A DNA stretch of 21,319 bases, taken from positions 1 to 21,319 of the forward strand of contig USQL01000036.1 in the NCBI GenBank assembly GCA_900556935.1, given 5' to 3'. The DNA is from an uncultured Eubacteriales bacterium (GTDB lineage: Bacteria > Bacillota > Clostridia > Oscillospirales > Oscillospiraceae). Shown here one piece after another: positions 7,710 through 14,219 of the stretch (position 1 is the first letter of the stretch; every line of letters starts with the position of its first letter). Below the pieces are notes generated by a model. The model was not told where the DNA came from. It did no database searches and saw only the letters and a list, made by a program, of their open reading frames with translations. The position numbers and the translations under genes were made by a program.

Positions 7710-7738
7710 TGTATTTCCTCCTTAATATGACTTTGATT

Positions 7739-8192
7739 GGCTCCCCTGAAAGGGGGCTTTCTCCCAACCTTCCCCATCGGGGAAGGGGGACCGCCGCAGC
7801 GGTGGATGAGGAGCGGTACGCAGAACCGGTGCGGAGAACCCCCGGGCGAATACGTATACCCTACCGGGCAAGCCCCTAGCCTTCTCCTGCTGGAGAAGGT
7901 GGCCCCGTCGAGGGGCCGAATGTGGAGGGGACACCTTGCGGAATTGCCGTGCTGAAAAAGACATTTGGGCCTTAAATTCTATGTTATAGCTGTGCTTTCT
8001 TACGTACTCCAGCACTTGTTACAGGTGTCCCCTCCACATTCGCCGCCTGCGGGCGGCACCTTCTCCAGCAGGAGAAGGCTTTTAGGAGTTCCGTTCAGGT
8101 TATACGAATTCGCCCAGGTCTTCTCATTCCGTCAGTCTGTACCGCCCCTCATCAGTCTCGGCTTCGCCGAGCCAGCTTCCCCAAGGGGAAGC
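7739..8192. repeat. Long palindromic (MITE-like) element inside the phage operon
   Basis: This roughly 450-base non-coding insert lies between the portal and protease genes and folds back on itself. A perfect 20-bp pair sits at 7917-7936 (CGAATGTGGAGGGGACACCT) and 8023-8042, 86 bases apart. Outside it, CCTTCTCC-GGAGAAGG hairpins occur on both arms (7880-7899, 8059-8078). Further out, the units GCGAATACGTATA (left) and TATACGAATTCGC (right) and the GCGGT...GATGAGG and CCTCATC blocks mirror each other. CTTCCCC-AA-GGGGAAG closes the right side. The same units form the window ends and the 13.1 kb repeat. Open frames inside it are by-products of the repeat. No transposase is present, so movement would need to be in trans. 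Confidence 0.85.
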
Positions 8193-8195
8193 CTT

Positions 8196-9893
8196 TTACA
8201 CCGGGCTGGCCCCGTTGGCGGCGGCCATGCGGCTTCTTAGTTCGTTTTCGTTTCGCAGGCGGGCCATCTGGGTCTGCTGCTGGGCCCGGAACCGGTCGCC
8301 GTTCTCCCGGATGGATTGCAAAACCCGGTTCTTTCCGTCAAAATCCATCATTTCCAGAGCCCCCACCGCCTGTTCCCACCGGGCGGGGTCAAACAGCCCC
8401 GCGGTATAGAACTGCATGGCCATCTCGTTCTGGCTGAGCCGGGAATAGGGGCTCTGCTTCTCCGCCCCGATTTCCACATCAAACAAGGGCATCCGGCTGC
8501 CCATATCCACCCCCAGCTCCACGCCCTGGGGCCGGGGCTGCATGGCGGCATTGGTAAAGCTGATAAATTCCTGACTGCCCCTCTCTCCCAGAATCCGGAA
8601 GCACCGGGGAAGCTCGTAAAACTGTCGGATGAGCTCTACTACCATCAGGCACACCTTCCGAAAGGCCCGGTAGGAGGCCATGTTGCTGTCCCGGCTGAGC
8701 TTGCTGCCCGCCTCCTGCATGGCCGCGATGGCCGAGGCCGCCACCACACCGGAAACCGTGCCGCCGTTGGACACATCCCGGTTGCCCGTGACCTCTTTGA
8801 GCTCGTCAATCTTTCCGTTGACCACGGAGACGTAGATATCGCTCAGGGGCTTGGTGGCGATGGGCTTGATGCTGTCGTCCCCCAGGGCCCCGTCCACGTG
8901 GACAAAATCCCGGCTCAAATCCGCGTATTCCTCCTCGTTCACCGCCCCGTCCACCCGGATAAAGTGCCGGGGGCGGGCGGAGGAGAGCATATTCTGCAAA
9001 ATCGCCTGGTTGCCCCGGTCCACATACTCCTGGGCGGACTTGGCAACGTCGATGTAGCCAAAACCGCAGGGGCTTCCCGCCGTACGGAACAGGGGATCTA
9101 AGACAAAGGGGTAAAGCCCGTGGTCATACCAGCCCCGCGCCCGGGTATCCTCCTCATTTTCCGTGGCGTAGAGCACCGTGTCGCCTACAAACTTGCAGTA
9201 GTGCAAGGTAGTCCTTCCGTTCTGGTCCTTTTTGTAGTACCAGTCGATAACGGCGCTTTTGTCTGTGGTGTCCACCCGGTCCTCATAGAGGTAGCGGTTC
9301 AGGCCGTCGGCCTCGGATGCCAGCTTTCCCTCCAGCTGGGGGTATTTTTCCGTCAGCAGGTCGTTGTCCACCAGCCGCAGATAAAACACATTCCGGGACT
9401 GCTGGATGTCCGTAATGCCGCTCTCCCAGTAGAGATTCAGCACGTCTACCCTTGTCAAAGCGATGTCCCCCAGGCCGTTGAGCTTTTCCGGGTCCCAGAA
9501 CACCCCGTAGATGCCGGTGCCGCCCTTGAGCTTGTCGTCCATCACCCGGTCGTAGACCTCCTCAAAATCCTCCTGCTGCAAAATCACCGGCAGGATGCTT
9601 CCCAGCGCCTGGGCCAGGGCCCGGTCCCCCTCCTCCCGGGGCAGCACATTGGGCCTGGGGAAATTATCCATGGCCTCGGCGTGCTTGTTGGCAATGGCGT
9701 TGAACAGCCATCCGGAGGTGGGCTCCACCTGATTTTTGGCTCCCCGGCGCATACACTCCCAGTGCCGCATCCGGTACCACTGCTCGTTTTCAATCACCCG
9801 CCGCTCCAGGTTGGCCTTGCCCTCCCGGTAGCGGTTCAGGATGAGCCGGGCCTGCCGCACCTCCTCCGGACCGATTTTCTTCCTCTTTTCCAT
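8196..9893 (-). CDS. P22-type portal protein
   Basis: This 565-residue protein would form the dodecameric ring at one capsid vertex through which DNA enters and leaves. The N-terminal helix (RLILNRYREGKANLERRVIE), the stretch EPTSGWLFNAIANKHAEAMD, DDKLKGGTGIYGVFWDPEKL and the later EVTGNRDVSNGGTVSGVVAA fit the P22-portal family found in podovirus-like clusters. The length is usual. The C-terminal helix, rich in Gln and Arg (about 535-560), resembles the barrel or tail helix. The ATG is preceded by GGAGATTTTAG. The first 34 codons lie inside the terminase reading frame, an overlap of 104 bases. It is followed directly by the palindromic element rather than by the next head gene. Confidence 0.85.
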   Translation of the reverse strand: MEKRKKIGPEEVRQARLILNRYREGKANLERRVIENEQWYRMRHWECMRRGAKNQVEPTSGWLFNAIANKHAEAMDNFPRPNVLPREEGDRALAQALGSILPVILQQEDFEEVYDRVMDDKLKGGTGIYGVFWDPEKLNGLGDIALTRVDVLNLYWESGITDIQQSRNVFYLRLVDNDLLTEKYPQLEGKLASEADGLNRYLYEDRVDTTDKSAVIDWYYKKDQNGRTTLHYCKFVGDTVLYATENEEDTRARGWYDHGLYPFVLDPLFRTAGSPCGFGYIDVAKSAQEYVDRGNQAILQNMLSSARPRHFIRVDGAVNEEEYADLSRDFVHVDGALGDDSIKPIATKPLSDIYVSVVNGKIDELKEVTGNRDVSNGGTVSGVVAASAIAAMQEAGSKLSRDSNMASYRAFRKVCLMVVELIRQFYELPRCFRILGERGSQEFISFTNAAMQPRPQGVELGVDMGSRMPLFDVEIGAEKQSPYSRLSQNEMAMQFYTAGLFDPARWEQAVGALEMMDFDGKNRVLQSIRENGDRFRAQQQTQMARLRNENELRSRMAAANGASPV

Positions 9894-11295
9894 CTAAAAT
9901 CTCCATTCCCGGCCTTCTGCAGACCGTCCATTTTTCCTCAATATCCAAAAACAGTTCCGCGCTGCTCTTCTCCCTGGGCTCCGGCACCGCCCTTGCCCCG
10001 ATGGGCCGGGCCATACAGAAGTACCGTGCCTCGTCCGCCGCGTGGTCCTCTCCCTCGGTGTCCAAGTCCTCGGAATTGGCGCTGTCGTATTGAAGCAAGG
10101 GCAGGGTCCTGATAAAGTGCCTGCAATTGCGGAACACATACATCCGCGGCAATCCCTCGTTGTCGAACCGCAGCCGGTAGTGCAGCTGCATCCAGCCCGG
10201 AATCCGCTTGTTGTCCCCCGGGGAGAAAAATACCTGATGCCTGGCCGCCGTATCGGCGATGCTCTCGCCGGTGGAGGCATCCCAGATGGCCGGGTCGGCA
10301 ATGCCCACAACCCGCTTTCCCGCCAAAAACCGGTGCTCCTTTTCAATGGCCCGGATTTTTTCAAACACCTGGTCCGGCGGCCACCGGACCCCCTCATTGG
10401 GCTCTCCCCGGCAGCCGTAGAGCTCCAGAATCCGGTAGGCCACCCCGTCCCGATCCACGGCCCACCAGCCGCAGGAGAAGGGGCGATGATAGCCCCAGTC
10501 GAAGCTTCGGTATATGGGCCAGTCCTTGGGAATTTCAAAGGGGTCAATAACGTGGGTAAAGCGCCGGTCCCGGTAGTGCTGGGGGTCATCCCGAAATTCC
10601 TCGAAAAACTGTCCCTCGTAGACATCCCACCGGCCATAGAGCCAGGCCTCCCGGAGCTTCGGCGGAAGCTTTTCCAGGGCCCGCAGGTATTCCGGCTGGC
10701 TCTCCATCAGGGCCTTGTTGTCCGTGCACAGGGCCTGGACAAAAGCGTAGTCCTCCGGGTGCTCGTCCTCCGTGTAGGTTCTGTCGATGAACAGCCGCTT
10801 AAAATAGCCGTGGGCCGGGCCGCCGGGATTTAAGGTGTAGTAGGTCCGTTTGGGAAAGGGGTTGACTCCCCGAACGCAGGCATCAATCTGCACAAGCCAG
10901 CTCTCCTGGAACTGCCCCGCCTCGTCGGCAAACCATACGTCGTATTCCGCCCCCTGGTACTGCCCCAGGTCCCCCTCGTCGGCACAGTAGCCGAAAGAAA
11001 TGGTGCTGCCCCCGGGAAAGCGGAAGAGCTTGTCCGTGCTTCTGTACTCCGCCGTCCCCGCGAGCAGCTGCTGCAGGGGGGCGATGTGGTTGTTAAACAG
11101 CTCTTTGTAGGTTCTTCTCGTAATCAGGACCTTGATTCCCGGGTACTTAAGGCACAGCAGCACGGCCTTCCACCGGACAAACCAGCTTTTTCCGCCGCCC
11201 CGGGCCCCGCCGTAGCCCACATACCGGTGCCGTTCCCGGAAGGCCTGCAGCTGCTTTTCATTGGGCTGGGGCAGGGCCAGCACCTTACCCGGCAT
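9790..11295 (-). CDS. terL: Terminase large subunit (TerL)
   Basis: This 501-residue packaging motor has an N-terminal ATPase and a C-terminal nuclease. Walker A is GGARGGGKS at 29-37. The Walker B-like strand DVWFADEA at 119-126 gives the Asp124-Glu125 pair. RNase H-like nuclease acids are expected at Asp266 (SFDWG), Asp334 or Asp339 (GIADPAIWDAS) and Asp417 or Asp421 (EDHAADEARYF). The family uses TerS to choose DNA, cuts it and pumps it through the portal. The frame opens earlier, but the ATG at 11295 gives the conserved-looking start and overlaps the TerS stop by 11 bases. The C-terminus, after about residue 465, is low-complexity Gly/Pro and runs 104 bases into the portal gene. Confidence 0.92.
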   Translation of the reverse strand: MPGKVLALPQPNEKQLQAFRERHRYVGYGGARGGGKSWFVRWKAVLLCLKYPGIKVLITRRTYKELFNNHIAPLQQLLAGTAEYRSTDKLFRFPGGSTISFGYCADEGDLGQYQGAEYDVWFADEAGQFQESWLVQIDACVRGVNPFPKRTYYTLNPGGPAHGYFKRLFIDRTYTEDEHPEDYAFVQALCTDNKALMESQPEYLRALEKLPPKLREAWLYGRWDVYEGQFFEEFRDDPQHYRDRRFTHVIDPFEIPKDWPIYRSFDWGYHRPFSCGWWAVDRDGVAYRILELYGCRGEPNEGVRWPPDQVFEKIRAIEKEHRFLAGKRVVGIADPAIWDASTGESIADTAARHQVFFSPGDNKRIPGWMQLHYRLRFDNEGLPRMYVFRNCRHFIRTLPLLQYDSANSEDLDTEGEDHAADEARYFCMARPIGARAVPEPREKSSAELFLDIEEKWTVCRRPGMEILDGKEEENRSGGGAAGPAHPEPLPGGQGQPGAAGD

Positions 11296-11845
11296 ATTCC
11301 TGGCACGCCCCTTCCAAAAGCACGGTGACGCTCTGGGCCTCCTGCTCCCGCAGATCCCGTTGGAGCTTGGCGATCCGCGCCTCCTGCTCCCGGGTATCGG
11401 CATCCGAGCGCAGCACCAGCACCTCCTTCAGATCCTTCAGCACCCCGGTCAGCTGTTTGAGGCCGCCCCGGTCGATGATGCCCTTTTCCTGGGGAAGGAG
11501 CCTTTGGTAGTCCGTGACCAGCTCGCCGCCGTCCTCCTTTTTGGCCTTTTCCCGCACGGATTCCGTTACCATATCCAGCTCCTTCACCGCCCGCTCCAGG
11601 CAGCTGAGCAGGTCGTCGGCCAGGGCCGCCACCCGCTCCATCCGCGCTTCCCGCATCCGGGCGCACAGCAGCTCCTGTTCAGCCTTTTGAACTTCCTCCT
11701 CCGGCCCGATTTCCGTTCTGCTCCAGCCCTCCCGCCGGATGCGGTTTTGCAGCGTGGTCCTGGGAACACCGTAGCGCTTCTCCAGACTCCGCTGGCTGGC
11801 ACCTTCGGCATAGTCCTGCCGAATACGCGCCCAATCCGGTGTCAC
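11285..11845 (-). CDS. terS: Terminase small subunit (TerS)
   Basis: This 186-residue DNA-recognition subunit begins with a helix-turn-helix: residues 2-40 hold TPDWARIRQDYAEGASQRSL followed by YGVPRTTLQNRIRREGW. A long helical, charged oligomerisation region follows (about 55-175). I chose the GTG at 11845 because the conserved N-terminus starts there. It has GGGAGG about 10 bases upstream and shares GTGA with the stop of a 16-codon leader frame. A longer reading from TTG at 11908 would use the Shine-Dalgarno itself as codons and looks wrong. It is the first real gene of the packaging operon, downstream of the minus-strand promoter at 12090-12118, and overlaps terL by 11 bases. Confidence 0.82.
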   Translation of the reverse strand: MTPDWARIRQDYAEGASQRSLEKRYGVPRTTLQNRIRREGWSRTEIGPEEEVQKAEQELLCARMREARMERVAALADDLLSCLERAVKELDMVTESVREKAKKEDGGELVTDYQRLLPQEKGIIDRGGLKQLTGVLKDLKEVLVLRSDADTREQEARIAKLQRDLREQEAQSVTVLLEGACQEYAG

Positions 11846-11892
11846 AGCCGCGTCACCTCCCTTCCCGCTCCTGTTCTCCGCCGTAAAGTCAT
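11842..11892 (-). CDS. Possible leader peptide ahead of terS
   Basis: This 16-codon frame (MTLRRRTGAGREVTRL) begins at an ATG with a near-ideal GAGGAGG seven bases upstream. Its stop TGA overlaps the GTG start of terS as GTGA. The peptide is strongly basic. It could be a translated leader that couples ribosomes onto terS, or it could be chance. No homologue is known to me, and the evidence is only the ribosome binding site and the overlap. Confidence 0.35.
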   Translation of the reverse strand: MTLRRRTGAGREVTRL

Positions 11893-11906
11893 TTCCCAGC
11901 CTCCTC

Positions 11907-12055
11907 AATTAGTCCGATTTATTGGACCTAATTCTTTTTATACTCTTTTTGTAAAAAAGATTCGTCCAGTGGTTGAAAATCGAAAACATATGTGATAGTA
12001 TATAGCTATGTATAGCACCGATGCGCAACCAGCCAACAGGTTCGCTGCTATATAC
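11907..12055 (-). promoter_or_regulatory. Structured 5' leader of the packaging operon
   Basis: The minus-strand transcript from the promoter at 12090-12118 would carry about 190 bases before the terS leader ATG. Two inverted repeats lie in it. GTATATAGC (11998-12006) pairs with GCTATATAC (12047-12055) across a 40-base loop. AATTAGTCC pairs with GGACCTAATT (11907-11933, one bulge), just above the ribosome binding site. They may be protein operators or RNA structures. No known riboswitch class is recognised. Confidence 0.4.
11973..12001 (+). promoter_or_regulatory. Candidate upstream repressor promoter
   Basis: TTGAAA (11973-11978) and TAGTAT (11996-12001) are 17 bases apart on the plus strand, pointing at the repressor gene at 12180. 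It would leave an untranslated leader of about 170 bases and would run through the opposing promoter. A second plus-strand candidate lies closer, at 12106-12134, so which one is used is unclear. Confidence 0.35.
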
Positions 12056-12089
12056 CGTCCGGAAGTGTTTCTTTATTTCAACTGTCTGC

Positions 12090-12118
12090 ATTATAGTACA
12101 TTTGTTTGAACTTGTCAA
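12090..12118 (-). promoter_or_regulatory. Sigma-A promoter for the packaging operon
   Basis: On the minus strand TTGACA (12118-12113) and TATAAT (12095-12090) are separated by exactly 17 bases, a consensus vegetative promoter directed at terS. It is the strongest promoter match in the window. Its -35 box lies inside the palindrome ACTTG-T-CAAGT (12110-12120), which would let a bound repressor block it. Confidence 0.75.
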
Positions 12119-12134
12119 GTGGAGATAGTTTATT
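12106..12134 (+). promoter_or_regulatory. Candidate repressor promoter and operator overlap
   Basis: TTGAAC (12106-12111) and TTTATT (12129-12134) are 17 bases apart on the plus strand. The -35 box is a good match and the -10 box is weak. The -35 boxes of this and the strong minus-strand promoter are side by side, and the perfect palindrome ACTTG-T-CAAGT at 12110-12120 covers both. A repressor bound there could shut the phage operon and tune its own gene. Confidence 0.4.
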
Positions 12135-12179
12135 TTTTTGAATTACTTTCGAGAGTGACAAGGAAAGGGTGTCCTTTGT

Positions 12180-12554
12180 ATGTTCTACGAGCGATTTGTC
12201 CAGCTTTGCAAAATGCGGGGTGTCAGCACCTCCAAGGCTGCCATCGACGCCGGACTCAGCAAGTCTACCGTCACCAAGTGGAAAAAAGACCCCAGCACCA
12301 AACCCTCCGGCAATGTGATTGAGAAGCTCTGCCGCTATTTCGGCATTACCGTTTCCGAGCTTCTGGGCGACACGGAGGATGAAAATCCGGAGGATATCCG
12401 CCATCCTGTCACCCCCCAGGATATTAAATTTGCCCTTTTCGGCGGCAGCGGCGAAATCACCGATGCCATGTACGATGAGGTTCTGAGCTTCGCCGCCTTC
12501 GTCCGCCAGCGGGAGGCCAAAAAGAACAAAAAAGAGCGGAACAAAAAGGAGTAG
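12180..12554 (+). CDS. XRE-family phage repressor
   Basis: This is a 124-residue transcriptional regulator. Residues 5-65 form a Cro/CI-type helix-turn-helix. The recognition part is STSKAAIDAGLSKSTVTKW at 16-34, followed by IEKLCRYFGITVSELLG at 47-63. The C-terminal part, about 75-110, is a short helical region, and the last residues are very Lys rich (AKKNKKERNKKE). It lacks the LexA-like peptidase domain of larger CI repressors. This fits the type whose inactivation depends on the metallopeptidase encoded two bases downstream. It is transcribed away from the packaging operon and probably binds the shared control region at 12090-12134. The ribosome binding site is weak and distant (AAGGAAAGG). 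Confidence 0.88.
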   Translation: MFYERFVQLCKMRGVSTSKAAIDAGLSKSTVTKWKKDPSTKPSGNVIEKLCRYFGITVSELLGDTEDENPEDIRHPVTPQDIKFALFGGSGEITDAMYDEVLSFAAFVRQREAKKNKKERNKKE

Positions 12555-12556
12555 CC

Positions 12557-12988
12557 ATGACACAGGTACCGGAACTGTATGACCTGGCTTCCAGGCAGAA
12601 TATTGCCGTCCTCCGGTACCCCATGAAGGAAAACGGTTCCATGTCCCTGATGGAACCGGACGGAACCTGTTATATCGGCATGGATGACCGGGTTCTGGAC
12701 GGCGGGACCCAGGAGCGGATGCACCTGGGCCACGAATTAGGCCACTGCGTAACCGGCAGCTTTTACAATATCTACGCTGCCATCGACTGCCGCCAGCGTC
12801 ACGAAAACCAGGCCGATAAATGGGCCATCCAGGCCCTCATCCCCGTGGACCGGTTAGACGATGCCATCGCCCAGGGCCACACCGAGCTGTGGGAGCTGGC
12901 AGACCTCTTCGGTGTCACCGAGCCCTTCATGCGCAAGGCCGTGTGCTACTATGTCCACGGCAACCTGGCAACGGAGCTGTATTTCTAA
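12557..12988 (+). CDS. ImmA/IrrE-type metallopeptidase
   Basis: This 143-residue zinc peptidase has the motif HELGH at 59-63, where the two His bind zinc and Glu60 is catalytic. Glu83 in HENQADKWA is the likely third ligand. In the family (ImmA of ICEBs1, IrrE/PprI) the enzyme cleaves a partner XRE repressor when activated, which induces the mobile element. The gene starts two bases after the repressor stop, with AAAAAGGAG inside the end of the repressor gene. The pair is therefore one transcript, and the repressor is the obvious substrate. The length matches compact phage and ICE versions. The stop is followed by a 9-bp hairpin at 13037-13057. Confidence 0.9.
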   Translation: MTQVPELYDLASRQNIAVLRYPMKENGSMSLMEPDGTCYIGMDDRVLDGGTQERMHLGHELGHCVTGSFYNIYAAIDCRQRHENQADKWAIQALIPVDRLDDAIAQGHTELWELADLFGVTEPFMRKAVCYYVHGNLATELYF

Positions 12989-13036
12989 CTGTCCTTCCCC
13001 ACCGGGCGGTGCGTCGCGCAACGAATCGAAATGATC

Positions 13037-13057
13037 ATAGCTGCCGGTGGCAGCTAT
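13037..13057 (+). terminator. Hairpin after the immunity genes
   Basis: A perfect 9-bp stem, ATAGCTGCC (13037-13045) and GGCAGCTAT (13049-13057), with loop GGT lies 49 bases after the metallopeptidase stop. There is no good T run, only ACCATAAAAAG, so it may be a weak terminator or an RNA-stabilising end. Confidence 0.4.
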
Positions 13058-13068
13058 ACCATAAAAAG

Positions 13069-13174
13069 TGATGGGGGACCGCCGCAGCGGTGGATGAGGG
13101 GCGGTACGCAGAACCGATGTGGAGAAAACCTGGGCGAATTCGTATACCCTCGGTTGAAAGCCTAAAAAGCCTTG
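13069..13174. repeat. Truncated copy of the composite repeat
   Basis: This copy is clearly related to 7782-7870. It shares GGGGGACCGCCGCAGCGGT, GGATGAGG, GCGGTACGCAGAACCG and GGGCGAATTCGTATACCCT in the same order. It stops in AAAAAGCCTT at the point where other copies enter the CCTTCTCC hairpin, and foreign AT-richer sequence follows. That break suggests an insertion or deletion in the repeat at the left side of the island. Confidence 0.8.
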
Positions 13175-13217
13175 GCTTAACAGTGATAAGGAACTAAATT
13201 ACTTATCAACTGTTAGC
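13175..13217. repeat. Imperfect inverted repeat at the island edge
   Basis: The arms GCTTAACAGTGATAAG (13175-13190) and CTTATCAACTGTTAGC (13202-13217) pair with two mismatches across an 11-base AT loop. It starts exactly where the composite repeat is broken, so it may be the end or recombination site of the inserted element. Its function is unproven. Confidence 0.4.
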
Positions 13218-13243
13218 TGACGGTTTCCGAGGTGCATACGGAC

Positions 13244-13290
13244 AAATCCCGTCTGATTTCTAACAGGAAGTCAGACGGGATTTTCTCTTT
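13244..13290 (+). terminator. Strong intrinsic terminator or attenuator
   Basis: A 13-bp perfect stem, AAATCCCGTCTGA (13244-13256) and TCAGACGGGATTT (13271-13283), is followed by TTTTCTCTTT. It is typical of rho-independent termination. It lies 27 bases upstream of the next gene on the same strand, so it either ends transcripts entering from the left or controls that gene as an attenuator. Confidence 0.65.
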
Positions 13291-13316
13291 ATATCACGAA
13301 TTGTGGAGGATATACC

Positions 13317-13565
13317 ATGAAAACCTTAATATCTTGTTCCTACAATATGGATAACTGCTGTGTGGAACTGAAATTCATCGATGGCAGCATGATTGCAATT
13401 GATACCATTGCTGTTGAGAACGAGGTTGCCCGTAATATGTATGAAAGGACGGAACTTGACTATCTGATTTACAATGACCCGATTGGATATGCTGATTTGA
13501 TATTGAACGGCGATCCCGAAACATACCTAAAAACAGTCACAGAGTATAATGACTTGGATAGCTAA
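13317..13565 (+). CDS. DUF6061-like small protein
   Basis: This is an 82-residue protein of unknown function. The opening MKTLISCSYNMDNCCVELKF, the middle IDGSMIAIDTIAVENEVARN and LDYLIYNDPIGYADLIL are a pattern I associate with small proteins (DUF6061-like) found on integrative elements of gut Firmicutes. That name is from memory. It has two beta hairpins and two helices, with no membrane or enzyme motif. TGTGGAGGATATACC gives a good ribosome binding site, GGAGG, 7 bases from the ATG. Its AT-rich codons differ from the GC-rich phage genes to the left. A strong terminator precedes it and another follows at 13574, so it is a stand-alone unit. Confidence 0.7.
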   Translation: MKTLISCSYNMDNCCVELKFIDGSMIAIDTIAVENEVARNMYERTELDYLIYNDPIGYADLILNGDPETYLKTVTEYNDLDS

Positions 13566-13573
13566 ATAACAGA

Positions 13574-13604
13574 CGCCCATAGGAGAAATCCTATGGGCGA
13601 TTTA
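13574..13604. terminator. Convergent-gene terminator
   Basis: A perfect 11-bp stem, CGCCCATAGGA (13574-13584) and TCCTATGGGCG (13589-13599), with loop GAAA is followed by ATTTAATAAT. It lies between a plus-strand gene and the end of the minus-strand HAD remnant, and is suited to end transcription from the left side. Confidence 0.75.
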
Positions 13605-13617
13605 ATAATATCTGCTC

Positions 13618-14219
13618 CTATATGATGCCTTGATAGGTTAGATAATGATATATTCCATCTTGAGCTACATGACCACAGATATCACTTGCGATAGCCTTTA
13701 ACTGTAAGGATGCGTTTTCCATAGCAACACCGATGCCCACCACTTCCAGCATTTCAATATCATTGTGGCCATCGCCAAAGGCCATGGCTTCGCTTCTTTC
13801 CAGATGGTAATACTCCAGAATTTTTTGTATTCCCATTCCCTTGCCGCTGCTGGCAGGAATAATGTCCACGGCACAGTCCCACCAGGCGGTGATCTTTGCT
13901 CCACTGACCCCGTTTAATATGGAGGGATAATCCGCTTCTCGGCAGCCCAGCATGACCTGATAGATTTCCTCACGGCTTACAGACTCAAAATCTTCTGCCA
14001 TGGTTAGCTTCAAATGGGCGAAGGAATAGTATTCCGCCAGATCCTCATCGGTGCCATTGGCGGCAAGCTGACAGGAGATCGCCCGGTTGCGATACAGAGC
14101 TTGATCCCCTTGGCTTTCAGCCGCTGCAAGGCTTCGATGGTTTTGGTGGAAATCTGCTTCGTCTGCATATCCACCAATGTGCCGTCAATATCAAAGAAAA
14201 TAATTTTGATTTGGTTCAT
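13618..14219 (-). pseudogene. Cof-type HAD phosphatase with internal deletion
   Basis: The N-terminal fragment (14219 to about 14065) starts MNQIKIIFFDIDGTLVDMQT, with the nucleophile motif DIDGT, and includes CIATGRSPVSL. The remaining frame then runs in the wrong register to a stop at 14010. In the third frame the true sequence resumes as LAANGTDEDLAEYYSFAHL and continues in the 13618-14013 frame to AMAFGDGHNDIEML (the acidic motif IV) and the normal end GIYHYLTYQGII. About 200 residues are left of the 260-270 usual in Cof phosphatases. A deletion of about 60-70 codons, including most of the cap domain, plus a shift of frame therefore explains it. Its ATG overlaps the stop of the transporter gene as ATGA, so it was the last gene of that operon. 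Confidence 0.85.

Noticed and set aside
7722..8015. 97-codon minus-strand frame in the palindromic element
   Set aside because: The frame is made from repeat units (for example the hairpin translated as HLLQQEKA), so it is a product of the repeat and not a gene.
7965..8240. 91-codon plus-strand frame in the same element
   Set aside because: It is again repeat-derived and runs into the antisense of the portal gene. It has no ribosome binding site.
11846..11908. Longer terS starting at TTG 11908
   Set aside because: Its second and third codons would be the AGGAGG ribosome binding site, and its first 21 residues do not look like a TerS N-terminus, which begins at GTG 11845.
11909..12118. 69-codon minus-strand frame between terS and the repressor
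   Set aside because: It would start at a TTG inside the consensus -35 box and has no Shine-Dalgarno. The region is better read as promoter and leader.
11907..13316. tRNA or other structural RNA in the intergenic regions
   Set aside because: No cloverleaf with a T-loop motif or CCA-like end was found. The stems present are explained as terminators, operators or repeat hairpins.
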